DNA of 18,540 nt from an uncultured Lachnospiraceae bacterium (lineage in GTDB: Bacteria > Bacillota > Clostridia > Lachnospirales > Lachnospiraceae), in NCBI GenBank assembly GCA_910588965.1, contig CAJUSO010000059.1, positions 1-18,540 of the forward strand, read 5' to 3'. The notes under the pieces were generated by a model that saw nothing but the letters and a program-made list of their open reading frames with translations, did no database searches and was not told where the DNA came from. Positions 1 to 6,709 of this stretch are shown piece after piece. Both the position numbers and the translations under genes were made by a program. Position 1 is the stretch's first letter. Every line of letters begins with the position of its first letter.

Positions 1-137
1 TGATTTTTCAAGGAGCAAATCCCATTTTTAATGTGGGAAGTTTGAGTTCTTTATTAAAAAGGGATATTTACTGTCTCCCTGCAAAACTGCCTGTAATCAA
101 CCTTCATCCTCTGCCCACTCCTTTTATGCTGGCAATA
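1..137. other. Left-edge intergenic DNA, no gene seen
   Basis: No convincing reading frame or RNA gene is visible. A small imperfect hairpin (TCCCAT at 20-25 against GTGGGA at 33-38, with flanking CAAA and TTTG) sits near the left edge. The stretch lies downstream of the minus-strand gene ending at 138, so it may include that gene's terminator, but no clear stem followed by a T-run supports this. Confidence 0.4.
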
Positions 138-497
138 TCAGGCCAAAATTTCTTCCTTCTTCCCTAAGATTGCCTCAACTGCCGCACAGGCTGGGCAGTC
201 ACAGTATACTGCGCCTGCCGCCTTGATTTCCTCCCCATGGGCCAGGACGCTTTTCGCCTTCTCTTCCCCAAAAACCTGTGCTCCCATTTCGGAACCGGCA
301 AAAGCAATCAGCCCATCAATCGGCATGATATCTTCTTCCAGTTCCGCAACCAGTTTTCCTGCCAGTTCCGCTTCCCTGTCTGTCCCATCTGCTTCCAGCC
401 AGCTTTGGCAGGCTGCTTTCGCTTCCGCACAGCAAGTCGGTGATTCCATAAGCTCCTTTACTTTCTCTGTTACATACTCTTTTACCTTTTGATCCAT
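138..497 (-). CDS. Small cysteine-containing protein of the Lachnospiraceae 'Hsp90-like' family (function unknown)
   Basis: A 119-residue acidic, mostly helical soluble protein. The start at 497 (MDQKVKEYV) is preferred over the longer open frame because AAAGGAAG lies just upstream and a good promoter (573-601) lies inside the longer extension. Visible features are a CC pair at about residues 22-23, a central PIDGLIAFA segment, and a C-terminal YCDCPACAA motif whose three clustered cysteines could bind metal or be redox active. Similar small proteins in Lachnospiraceae are, from memory, auto-named 'molecular chaperone Hsp90', but no Hsp90 ATPase fold can fit in this length and no ATP-binding motif is seen. 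It stands alone with its own promoter and is the only intact gene at the edge of a zone of insertion-sequence relics. True function is not known. Confidence 0.8.
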   Translation of the reverse strand: MDQKVKEYVTEKVKELMESPTCCAEAKAACQSWLEADGTDREAELAGKLVAELEEDIMPIDGLIAFAGSEMGAQVFGEEKAKSVLAHGEEIKAAGAVYCDCPACAAVEAILGKKEEILA

Positions 498-572
498 GGT
501 TTTTCTTCCTTTCTTTTTACTTAAGGGCTTGATGCCGCTAAAGCGGCTGCGCCCGGCTTCCCTGTATCCCTT

Positions 573-601
573 ATAATACCATCTTTTCCCTTTTGTTTCA
601 A
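573..601 (-). promoter_or_regulatory. Sigma-A-type promoter of the gene at 138-497
   Basis: On the minus strand a -35 box TTGAAA (596-601) is followed after exactly 17 bases by TATTAT (573-578). The leader contains a small GC-rich hairpin (GCCGCT/AGCGGC, 534-547) before the ribosome binding site. The adjacent insertion-sequence relic begins just upstream of the -35 box. Confidence 0.65.
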
Positions 602-644
602 TACCAGGCCAGTTTTCTGCACGACAAACGCATGGGTAAATAAA

Positions 645-673
645 TTGTGAATACGCCCTTTTTCTGATAAAAT
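645..673 (+). promoter_or_regulatory. Promoter of the ISAs1-type transposase relic
   Basis: TTGTGA (645-650), a 17-base spacer, then TAAAAT (668-673), about 20 bases before the transposase start. The box sequences fit a sigma-A promoter left behind by the insertion element. It would now drive only a truncated frame. Confidence 0.45.
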
Positions 674-695
674 GAAAGAAAAGGGACATTAGCAT

Positions 696-986
696 ATGCA
701 GGAATTACTACAATGGATGGAATATATTGAAGACAGGCGCCAACAACGCAAAGCGAGGCATCCTTTGACGGATATTTTAGTAATTGTGTTGTTTCCAACT
801 CTCGCAAATGCAGATAATTGGGTAGAAATGGCATTGTTTGCGGAGGATTACCAGGATTGTCTAAGAAATAGAATGCTGTGTATTGGAAATAATACATATG
901 CCGATGGAATAAAACAAACAGGAGCAGCAGGCTTTTTCTCTGCCCCTGTTTGCTCTTTTACAGGCAGATTGTGGGCTTTTCGCTAA
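696..986 (+). pseudogene. ISAs1-family transposase, N-terminal fragment
   Basis: The first 55-60 residues match the start of ISAs1-type transposases: a short helical lead (LLQWMEYIEDRRQ) followed by RHPLTDILVIVLFPTLANADN and WVEMALFAEDYQDCL, the conserved N-terminal associated domain of this DDE family. The full protein is normally about 350-400 residues. Here similarity stops near residue 58, and the remaining open frame to 986 is out-of-context sequence that runs through a hairpin and the 3' end of another relic on the opposite strand. All catalytic DDE residues are missing, so it cannot transpose. Promoter and start are kept, which suggests the cut came from a later insertion or deletion rather than gradual decay. 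Confidence 0.75.
915..952. terminator. Hairpin with T-runs, probable bidirectional terminator
   Basis: CAAACAGGAGCAG (915-927) pairs with CTGCCCCTGTTTG (940-952): a 13-bp stem with one G-T pair and a 12-base loop. CTCTTTTA follows on the plus strand and AAAA precedes it, giving TTTT on the minus strand. It lies directly behind the stop codon (958-960) of the minus-strand IS256 relic, so it most likely served as that element's terminator. Confidence 0.55.
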
Positions 987-1343
987 ACAGAACAATCAGC
1001 TGGTCCAGCAACCGATCCCAGTTACGGTACCTTTGTGTCCATTTCTTTACTACTTATTTTCCCAGTTACTGATGGCATAAGGATACTTCCTCCCCCATGT
1101 TTCCTTGACACCCTCCAGTTCTGCAGGGGCAGTCTCCTCAGTCGGAGCATCATATACTGCCTTGAAGTCTGATGAAAATTTCTTAAGGCCCTTATAATTC
1201 AAATATTGAAAAGAATTGCGCAACATATGGATGGCACACCGCGGTTTTTCAGGCCATTGAGCATCCCAAGCCAGAAATTCCCCATTACGGCTCCTTGGCA
1301 CGTCAATCTGGAATACCCCGGATATGCTTTTAGTAATATTCAA
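958..1343 (-). pseudogene. IS256-family (Mutator-type) transposase, internally deleted relic
   Basis: Three separate pieces of an IS256-type transposase survive in the right order. The first is GVFQIDVPRSRNGEF, the conserved 'VPRDRNGEF' block near the N-terminal third. It is joined directly to CAIHMLRNSFQYLNYKG...FKAVYDAPTEE...WGRKYPYAISNWEN, the block that follows the second catalytic Asp. After a stop and frame change comes KKWTQRYRNWDRLLDQLIVLF (stop at 958-960), the usual C-terminal block. The catalytic DDE core between blocks one and two, and about 80 residues before the C-terminal block, are gone. Full-length members are near 400 residues. It is non-functional. The open frame itself ends at 1050; the last piece was found by reading the other frame. 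Confidence 0.75.
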
Positions 1344-1492
1344 AAACCTTCCTCTTTTAAGTGTTCCTTATAACCTGGATGCATAATCTCCATCGTCTTT
1401 CTTCCATTTGGTAAGATTACATTACCGTCCGAATCTGTGAATATAAGTTCAGATTTTTCATCTGAATCAGTTAGCCTTAAAATTTCATCCAT
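1340..1492 (-). CDS. Hypothetical 50-residue acidic protein, doubtful
   Basis: An open frame starting MDEILRLTDSDEKSELIFTD and ending KEHLKEEGF, overlapping the edge of the IS256 relic by four bases. No family is recognised and the ribosome binding site is poorly placed (a purine-rich run about 15 bases upstream). A second frame (1485-1679, RKRRVVEKIMRISG...) overlaps its start. Both could be fragments of one older gene cut by the insertion. The rest of 1493-1678 shows nothing recognisable. Confidence 0.2.
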   Translation of the reverse strand: MDEILRLTDSDEKSELIFTDSDGNVILPNGRKTMEIMHPGYKEHLKEEGF

Positions 1493-1678
1493 CCGGTTTT
1501 ATGGTTCTTTTTCCTTCTTTTTGGATTCCCGAAATCCGCATAATCTTTTCCACCACCCTCCTTTTCCGTTTCTCATAGACTGGCTGAGTTTCTTTCATTT
1601 CTACATAAAAATAAGGGCATTCCATATTATATAATTTTATGGAATACCCTATCGTTTTTTGCTGTAACAGAAAAAGCA

Positions 1679-1922
1679 CTATACATTTGTATACAACGCA
1701 TTCTCCGCTCTCTCAATTTCTTCTTCCGTATAACCGCAAGAGATAATCTGGTCTTTCGTAAAATTAGCTTTCAGCATTCTCTTTATAGCATCAATCCGCT
1801 CCCTTTTTGCGCCTCTTTCCTCAACCAATTCAGATAAATTACACATTTTCTGCATCCTCTCTTCTAATTCTTCGGTCATTATCATTCATACCCAGTTCTG
1901 CTTGAGCATAATCGAAAAGATT
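1679..1922 (-). pseudogene. C-terminal remnant of an Rpn/PD-(D/E)XK nuclease-transposase family protein
   Basis: Residues MCNLSELVEERGAKRERIDAIKRML, then TKDQIISCGYTEEEIERAE, have the look of the helical tail of Rpn-type (recombination-promoting nuclease / 'PD-(D/E)XK nuclease family transposase') proteins: a charged coiled segment followed by a short helix-turn-helix-like unit. Upstream, in another frame (about 1885-1922), LFDYAQAELGMND reads like the segment that normally precedes this tail, so a frameshift separates the two. The nuclease domain itself is not seen in the window. The remnant is shorter than 90 residues, whereas intact members are near 300. Family assignment is by pattern memory only. 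Confidence 0.5.
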
Positions 1923-1949
1923 TACAGATTGCAGATATATCATGTCATT

Positions 1950-2326
1950 TTACCAAACTAATTCCACATCATACTGTTGTATCTTTGAATCGTAAGTTAT
2001 AAGTTCCATCCCTTCTTCAAGTGCCGTTGCCATAATCAGCCTGTCAAACGGATCAGCGTGTATCATGGGGAGCATCTGAACACGTTCTAAATATTTTGTT
2101 TTTATTGGAAGTATGGAAATACCGTAATCATCACAAATCCTCTCAATGTCAGTAACAGATTCTTCTATATCCAATTTTCTTATAGTTTTTTAATCGCAAT
2201 TTCCCACAAAGAAGCAATGCTAAAATACAAGTCATTACTTTTTCCTATGATATCCTTTGCCTTCTCTGATAATTGCCCGTTATCATCAAGAAACCAAAGC
2301 AGTGCGCATGTGTCCATTAGATACAT
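1950..2326 (-). pseudogene. PIN-domain toxin (VapC-like), broken by a one-base frameshift
   Basis: Frame one runs from ATG at 2326: MYLMDTCALLWFLDD...YFSIASLWEIAIKKL, then stop TAA at 2180-2182. Frame two continues LDIEESVTDIERICDDYGISILP...HADPFDRLIMATALEEGMELITYD...YDVELVW to the stop at 1950. Together they make a standard PIN RNase toxin: Asp in MDTCALLW, Glu in LWEIAIK, and Asp residues in HADPFDRLI. The break coincides with a run of six A on the coding strand (2186-2191). One extra A there would restore IKKTIRKLDIEE and a 125-residue protein of normal length. It overlaps the antitoxin stop codon by one base (TGATG), the usual coupled antitoxin-toxin order. The frameshift may be real inactivation or a homopolymer sequencing error. 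Confidence 0.75.
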
Positions 2327-2568
2327 CACATATACTCCTTGAAGCATTCTGGCGTTTCGTCAAAATCATCCGCCATTACTATTTTTCTTTTCAGAATACC
2401 GGGCTTTCTGATATAGCCATCCTTACTTATTTCTTTAGAGTATGCTTTTTCCCTCTGTGGTTTCTTATCAAAAGACAAAAATTCTGCAAATTGAATAACC
2501 TGAATGATCTTATCCTCAGGTAAACGACCTATAACATCAATAGCTTTTTGCTGAAGCGTCACAGCCAT
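2326..2568 (-). CDS. Antitoxin of a PIN-toxin pair (DUF2281-like)
   Basis: An 80-residue protein, MAVTLQQKAIDVIGRLPEDKIIQVIQFAEFLSF at the N-terminus and ADDFDETPECFKEYM at the C-terminus. The helical 'LPEDKIIQVIQFAEFL' start and the 'ADDFDETPECFKEYM' tail are typical of small DUF2281-type antitoxins that pair with PIN toxins. The tail is the likely toxin-binding part. ATG at 2568 is chosen over the GTG one codon upstream because AAAGGA sits at better spacing for it. The stop codon overlaps the toxin start by one base. A strong promoter lies upstream (2590-2618), and such antitoxins usually repress their own promoter, though no operator is clear here. It appears intact while its toxin is frameshifted. 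Confidence 0.8.
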   Translation of the reverse strand: MAVTLQQKAIDVIGRLPEDKIIQVIQFAEFLSFDKKPQREKAYSKEISKDGYIRKPGILKRKIVMADDFDETPECFKEYM

Positions 2569-2589
2569 CACATCCTTTTTTTATTTCCT

Positions 2590-2618
2590 ATTATAACGCC
2601 AAACCCTAATTATTACAA
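2590..2618 (-). promoter_or_regulatory. Promoter of the antitoxin-toxin pair
   Basis: Minus-strand TTGTAA (2613-2618), 17-base spacer, TATAAT (2590-2595), placed about 20 bases before the antitoxin ribosome binding site. Near-consensus sigma-A promoter. Confidence 0.7.
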
Positions 2619-2776
2619 CCAAAACGCTCTTTCCATCCTGCCGCTTTTCCCTTACACGAATTTTGGTTACTCTATCTGCCTGTCCGCATAGTCCATGCAA
2701 ACTCAAATTGTCCATTCGTTCACCATATATTGTATTTTCCATCCAATTTTCAAACCATATATAGCGCCATTATTAT

Positions 2777-3263
2777 TTAATCGTTGTATTCCCTTATTTC
2801 CTGCCTTCCATGGCCAGAATCCATTCCTCTGCTGTATCGCCCTTCGTTCTCAGGTTCTTTTTTCTTCCGTAAGAAAATATCTTTTTCAAAATACAGCGAG
2901 ATGTCTTCCAGCAGGGTTTCCTGGTTCCCTTTTACCTGCAGGATATCCAACAATTCAGGAATCGCTTTGATTTCGTTTGTCTTTTCTCCCACCCGCATCT
3001 GGCCAAGGACAAGGGATGCCTCGGAAGCCCATGCGCTTACTACATGGGCTTCCGAGGCATCCCTTGTGCCCCATCCCTGCTGCGTCTGATAGTTTCCCGT
3101 CAATAACAACGTTTGCCTTTAGCGCCAACACATACTATGCCCGTTTCTGGCGTTTTTTTACGATTGCTGTCTGTGTCTCCACTGCATCCGTTGTAATTAT
3201 GGTTCCCTTTATATTCAAACAGTCCAGCAGTTCAGGCATTGCCTTGATTTCCGTCAATGGCAG
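2777..3263 (-). pseudogene. Scrambled ISAs1-type transposase relic
   Basis: Two transposase pieces follow one another in the wrong order. First (about 3263-3110): LPLTEIKAMPELLDCLNIKG, TIITTDAVETQTAIVKK, then a stop and YVLALK. This corresponds to the middle of the family, including the second catalytic Asp (normally 'TIDAMGTQ'). Next, VVIDGK in one frame, then HVVSAWASEASLVLGQM, NEIKAIPELLDILQVKGNQETL, EDISLYFEKDI and GRQEIREYND: a stretch that normally begins before the first piece, with the segment carrying the second Asp deleted between LLDIL and KGNQETL. The repeated 'EIKA(I/M)PELLD' block shows that two related copies were joined. No complete DDE triad remains. It begins about 30 bases behind the isomerase gene. 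Confidence 0.7.
3009..3067. repeat. Perfect 25-bp inverted repeat inside the transposase relic
   Basis: Bases 3009-3033 are the exact reverse complement of 3043-3067, separated by 9 bases (3034-3042). On the minus strand the second arm encodes the native AWASEASL block, and the first arm is an inverted copy of the same DNA, read as RDASEA. The arm pair is therefore a recent inverted duplication, not a family feature. The transcript would form a very stable stem-loop. Confidence 0.9.
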
Positions 3264-3296
3264 GCTGCTTTTTTATTGTATCCCCTTCGCTGCGGT

Positions 3297-4772
3297 TTAG
3301 CAGAAAGGATTTTCCGTAGGATAACGCATGCCCTTGGGCTGGTTGAAGCCAATCTCCTCCACCGGCACGCCCAGATACTTGAATACCTCATACAATGGTT
3401 TCCCAAAATGCCCGAAGGCTACCGCGCCATGGTGGGGATAATTCTTCTCAATCAGCACATGGCGGTAGAACCTTCCCATTTCAGGAATAGCAAAAATGCC
3501 GATGGCGCCAAAGGAGCGGGTGGCCACAGGCAGCACCTCGCCCTGTGCAATGTAGGCCCGCAGCCGTGCGTCAGAGGTGCTTTGGAGACGGTAGAAGGTG
3601 ATGTCCCCCGGTGCAATGTCCCCCTCTAACGTACCCTGGGTCACTTCTTCCGGAAGGCTCCTCGCCATGATAAGCTGGTACTTCATCTCACAGAAGGACA
3701 ATTTCCCAGAAGCGGTGTTGCCGCAGTGGAAGCCCATAAAAGTGTCCTTTAAGGTATAACCATACTTCCCTTTGATTTCGCTTTCATACATATCAGCTGG
3801 GACAGAATTATTGATATCCAGGAGAGTTACCGCATCCTGGCTGATGACCGTGCCGATAAACTCGCTTAAAGCGCCGTATATGTCCACTTCGCAGGATACC
3901 GGGATGCCTTGCTGGGTCAGGCGGCTATTGACATAACAGGGCACAAAGCCAAACTGGGTCTGGAACGCTGGCCAGCATTTGCCAGCGATTGCCACATACC
4001 TGCGGCTTCCCTTGTGGGCTTCTACCCAATCTGTCAGGGTGATTTCATACTGGGCCAGCTTTGCAAGGATTTCCGGCTTCTTATTGCCTTGGCCCAGCTC
4101 TTCCTCCATCTGTGCCACTATCCCTGGGATCCGGCTATCCCCTGCATGCTTATGGAACGCCTCATACAAATCCAGCTCTGAATTTTCCTCTATTTCCACG
4201 CCCAAGTTGTAAAGCTGCTGAATAGGCGCGTTGCAAGCCAGGAAATTCTCTGGCCTTGGGCCGAAAGAAATAATCTTAAGGCTGCGAAGCCCTAGGATTG
4301 CCCTTGCAATCGGGGAAAACTCATGTATCATATCCGCGCATTCTGCCGCCGTACCTACTGGATACTCCGGGATGTAAGCCTTCAGGCTACGCAGCTTCAG
4401 GTTGTAGCTTGCGTTCAGCATACCGCAGTAAGCGTCGCCCCTGCCTTGGATTAAGTTATCCCCGGTTTCCTCAGCAGCAGCCACTACCATGGCTGGGCCG
4501 TCAAATTCCTTGACCAGCAGTGTCTCCGGCGTCTCTGGCCCAAAATTCCCCAGATAGACCACCATTGCGTTGCACCCTGCTTCCTGCAGGTCTTTCAGCG
4601 CTTCTTGCATATGGGTTTCATTTTCCACACAGACGGGGCATTCATAAATCTGCCCGTATTTCTCCTGATAAGCCTTGATAACGGCATTCCTCCTTGATAC
4701 GGACAATGTCATTGGGAAACAATCCCGGCTGACAGCCACAACCCCTATTTTTTCTTTTGGCATATTCATCAT
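3297..4772 (-). CDS. L-fucose/L-arabinose isomerase-family aldose-ketose isomerase
   Basis: A 491-residue cytoplasmic enzyme expected to interconvert an aldose and its ketose using Mn2+ or a similar metal. The start MMNMPKEKIG at 4772 has AGAGG about nine bases upstream; the longer open frame would run back into the kinase gene. The N-terminal half holds the Rossmann-like substrate domain (GVVAVSRDCFP, NAMVVYLGNFGPETP, residues 9-80). The C-terminal half carries probable metal ligands: Glu295 (SCEVDIYGALSEF) and Asp319 (VTLLDINNS), 24 residues apart as in E. coli FucI, plus histidines in FHCGN (349) and PHHGAVAFGHFG (447-448). It is shorter than FucI (591 residues). It lies 26 bases behind a xylulokinase-type gene and shares its promoter. 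The true substrate is open: fucose, arabinose, xylose-type or another pentose. Confidence 0.8.
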   Translation of the reverse strand: MMNMPKEKIGVVAVSRDCFPMTLSVSRRNAVIKAYQEKYGQIYECPVCVENETHMQEALKDLQEAGCNAMVVYLGNFGPETPETLLVKEFDGPAMVVAAAEETGDNLIQGRGDAYCGMLNASYNLKLRSLKAYIPEYPVGTAAECADMIHEFSPIARAILGLRSLKIISFGPRPENFLACNAPIQQLYNLGVEIEENSELDLYEAFHKHAGDSRIPGIVAQMEEELGQGNKKPEILAKLAQYEITLTDWVEAHKGSRRYVAIAGKCWPAFQTQFGFVPCYVNSRLTQQGIPVSCEVDIYGALSEFIGTVISQDAVTLLDINNSVPADMYESEIKGKYGYTLKDTFMGFHCGNTASGKLSFCEMKYQLIMARSLPEEVTQGTLEGDIAPGDITFYRLQSTSDARLRAYIAQGEVLPVATRSFGAIGIFAIPEMGRFYRHVLIEKNYPHHGAVAFGHFGKPLYEVFKYLGVPVEEIGFNQPKGMRYPTENPFC

Positions 4773-4798
4773 GCTGTTTTCCTCTCTTCCTTTTTTAT

Positions 4799-6271
4799 TT
4801 AGACCGCCAATTTTCCAAACAATGGCTTGCACACGGGATAAATCTCCCGGAATTGCTGGTAACGCGCCTCATATGCTGCCGCCAATGCAGGCTCCGGCTC
4901 TATGGTACTGGCTATCCTTACGATTTTCCCGGCTGCTTCTGCCACTGAGCCATATTCCCCGCAGGCCACCGCAGCCAAGATGGCGCCGCCCAAGCCAGGG
5001 CCTTCTTCATGTTCCAATACATCTACCTTAAGGTTTAGGACATTGGCCAGGATTCTCCTCCACAGGGGGCTCTTGGCGCCGCCGCCGCAGATTTTCGTCC
5101 TCTTTACCTGGATGCCCAAGGATTTTGCCACCTCCAGGGAATCCCGCAGGGCAAAGGCCACGCCTTCTAGGACTGCCTGGGTCATTTCTGCCCGGGACGT
5201 ATCTAAAGTCAGCCCAATAAACGCGCCCCTGGCGTTTGGGTCGTTGTGCGGAGAACGCTCTCCCATCAGGTAGGGCAGGAAAAACACATGGTTTTCCCCC
5301 AGCTTCGTAATCTCCCCCTGCTCTTTTGCATAGTCCTTTGTGCCCACAATCTCATCCATCCACCATTTGTTGCAGGATGCCGCGCTTAACATGCAGCCCA
5401 TCAAGTGGTAAGTCCCGTCCGCATGCCCAAAGGCATGGAGTGCATGGTGCCGGTCTGCCCCAAAAGTTTCTGAAGAAATAAATACCGTGCCGCTCGTCCC
5501 CAAAGAAATATTGCAGGCTCCATTCCCTACCGTCCCTGTCCCGACTGCTGCCGCCGCATTATCCCCAGCGCCAGCTGCAATTACGGTCTTTGCAGATAAC
5601 CCAAGCTCCGCTGCAAGCTCCGGCTTGAGGCACCCTACCGCCTCATAGCTTTCAAACACTTTGGGCAGCCACTCCTTCCTGATCCCGCAGATCCTGCACA
5701 TCTCATCTGACCAGCGCCGGCGCTCCACGTCAAAAAACAACGTGCCTGAGGCATCTGACACATCGGTACAGTGGACGCCGCTTAAGCAGTATGCCAGGTA
5801 ATCTTTGGGCAGCATAATTTTATGGATCCTGGCAAAATTCTCTGGCTCCTTCTCCTTCATCCACAATACCTTCGGAGCGGTAAAACCCGGGAAGGAGATG
5901 TTAGCCGTATGCTTTGCCAATGTTTCCTGGCCAATCACATGGTTCAGGTAATCAGACTCCCCCGCTGTCCGCCCATCATTCCACAAAATCGCCGGGCGGA
6001 TTACCTGCCCTCCTTCATCCAAAGCCACAAGGCCATGCATCTGCCCCCCAAAACTGATGCCTGCCACCTGGGACTTATCCGTCCCTTCCAGCAATTCCTT
6101 TAAGCCTTCCACGGTTTCCCGGTACCAGTCCTGCGGATCCTGCTGGGACCAGCCTGGCTTAGGGAAATGGATGGGGTACTCCCGGCTAACCACCTTTAAA
6201 ATCCTGCCATCCCCCTGCATCAGCAGAAGTTTGACGGCAGAAGTCCCTAAATCAATTCCTATGTAATCCAT
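4799..6271 (-). CDS. xylB: Xylulokinase-type FGGY carbohydrate kinase
   Basis: A 490-residue FGGY-family kinase that phosphorylates a keto-sugar with ATP, by best match D-xylulose to D-xylulose 5-phosphate for the pentose phosphate pathway. Motifs in order: YIGIDLGTSAVK (3-14, phosphate-binding N-domain), WSQQDPQDWY (41-50), ISFGGQMHG (72-80), RPAILWNDGR (92-101), GFTAPK (129-134), LPKDYL (154-159), AGAGDNAAAAVG (233-244, with Asp237 as catalytic base), LSAASCNKWW, LPYLMGERSPHNDP and CGGGAKSPLWR (C-terminal ATP domain). The QMHG and GDNAA blocks closely follow E. coli XylB, and the length fits. First gene of a two-gene operon behind a promoter with an overlapping palindromic operator. The start at 6271 has AGGAGGAGG upstream. 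Because its partner is a fucose/arabinose-type isomerase rather than XylA, the physiological substrate could be another ketose. Confidence 0.85.
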   Translation of the reverse strand: MDYIGIDLGTSAVKLLLMQGDGRILKVVSREYPIHFPKPGWSQQDPQDWYRETVEGLKELLEGTDKSQVAGISFGGQMHGLVALDEGGQVIRPAILWNDGRTAGESDYLNHVIGQETLAKHTANISFPGFTAPKVLWMKEKEPENFARIHKIMLPKDYLAYCLSGVHCTDVSDASGTLFFDVERRRWSDEMCRICGIRKEWLPKVFESYEAVGCLKPELAAELGLSAKTVIAAGAGDNAAAAVGTGTVGNGACNISLGTSGTVFISSETFGADRHHALHAFGHADGTYHLMGCMLSAASCNKWWMDEIVGTKDYAKEQGEITKLGENHVFFLPYLMGERSPHNDPNARGAFIGLTLDTSRAEMTQAVLEGVAFALRDSLEVAKSLGIQVKRTKICGGGAKSPLWRRILANVLNLKVDVLEHEEGPGLGGAILAAVACGEYGSVAEAAGKIVRIASTIEPEPALAAAYEARYQQFREIYPVCKPLFGKLAV

Positions 6272-6297
6272 ATCCTCCTCCTAACTTATTTTTACAA

Positions 6298-6317
6298 AAA
6301 TGTGCACGTGCACGTTT
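6298..6317. promoter_or_regulatory. Palindromic operator of the sugar operon
   Basis: GTGCACGTGCAC at 6302-6313 is a perfect 12-bp palindrome, extended by AAA/TTT (6298-6300 and 6315-6317) after one mismatched pair. It begins a few bases downstream of the -10 box, covering the expected transcription start, the usual place for a repressor roadblock. The form is like LacI-family or AraR-type sugar operators. The regulator is not encoded in this window. Confidence 0.7.
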
Positions 6318-6322
6318 ACTTT

Positions 6323-6351
6323 ATCATAACTCCAAACAGGAACTTTTACAA
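6323..6351 (-). promoter_or_regulatory. Promoter of the kinase-isomerase operon
   Basis: Minus-strand TTGTAA (6346-6351), a 17-base spacer and TATGAT (6323-6328). About 50 bases separate it from the kinase start, with the palindromic operator in between. Confidence 0.7.
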
Positions 6352-6583
6352 CTGCTTTTTGGCAACAAAAAAATTTTTATGCAAATGTCCTAATTTTCTT
6401 TTGGGGATTTGTGCAAGTTACCCAGGATGCCTCTGGCTTAGAACCTGCTGAATTGGATAGGAACCAGATAGGAAAACTACAGATAATATGATATTAAGGA
6501 AGGCATAAGTTAAAGATTATGTTTGGGCAGGCGCTTACTGTATTGCAAAAGAGGGGCGGTAGGAGAATCCTATCAGGGAAAAA
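6352..6583. other. Intergenic DNA, no gene seen
   Basis: Between the sugar-operon promoter and the terminator behind the tryptophan synthase gene. Short open frames here and extending to 6713 have no ribosome binding site and cross the terminator hairpin. No RNA gene is recognised; a short AGGAGAATCCT-type inverted repeat near 6561-6571 is the only structure noted. Confidence 0.4.
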
Positions 6584-6641
6584 GGCTGCTGCAATTTGGA
6601 TTTGGCGTGTAAATACCTCACGCCTCTTTTTTGCAGCAGCC
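6584..6641. terminator. Nested hairpin terminator behind trpB
   Basis: An outer 11-bp stem, GGCTGCTGCAA (6584-6594) with TTGCAGCAGCC (6631-6641), is followed on the minus strand by TTTTT and serves the tryptophan synthase gene. Inside its loop, GGCGTG (6604-6609) pairs with CACGCC (6619-6624) and is followed by TCTTTTTT on the plus strand. Each direction therefore has its own stem plus T-run. Confidence 0.75.
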
Positions 6642-6709
6642 CTTTTGCATTGCCTCTTCTTTGTCCGTGCAACGCAATTGCCTACAGATTTTTTACAGAT
6701 ATCTGCTTA

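Noticed and set aside
696..986. Complete 96-residue gene
   Set aside because: Only the first 55-60 residues match the ISAs1 transposase N-terminus; the rest runs into an unrelated hairpin and the antisense of another relic.
1485..1679. 64-codon minus-strand frame between relics
   Set aside because: No family, no ribosome binding site, overlaps the stop of the upstream remnant and the start of another short frame.
2257..2523. Plus-strand 88-codon frame
   Set aside because: It is antisense to the antitoxin and toxin genes, which have clear family motifs on the minus strand.
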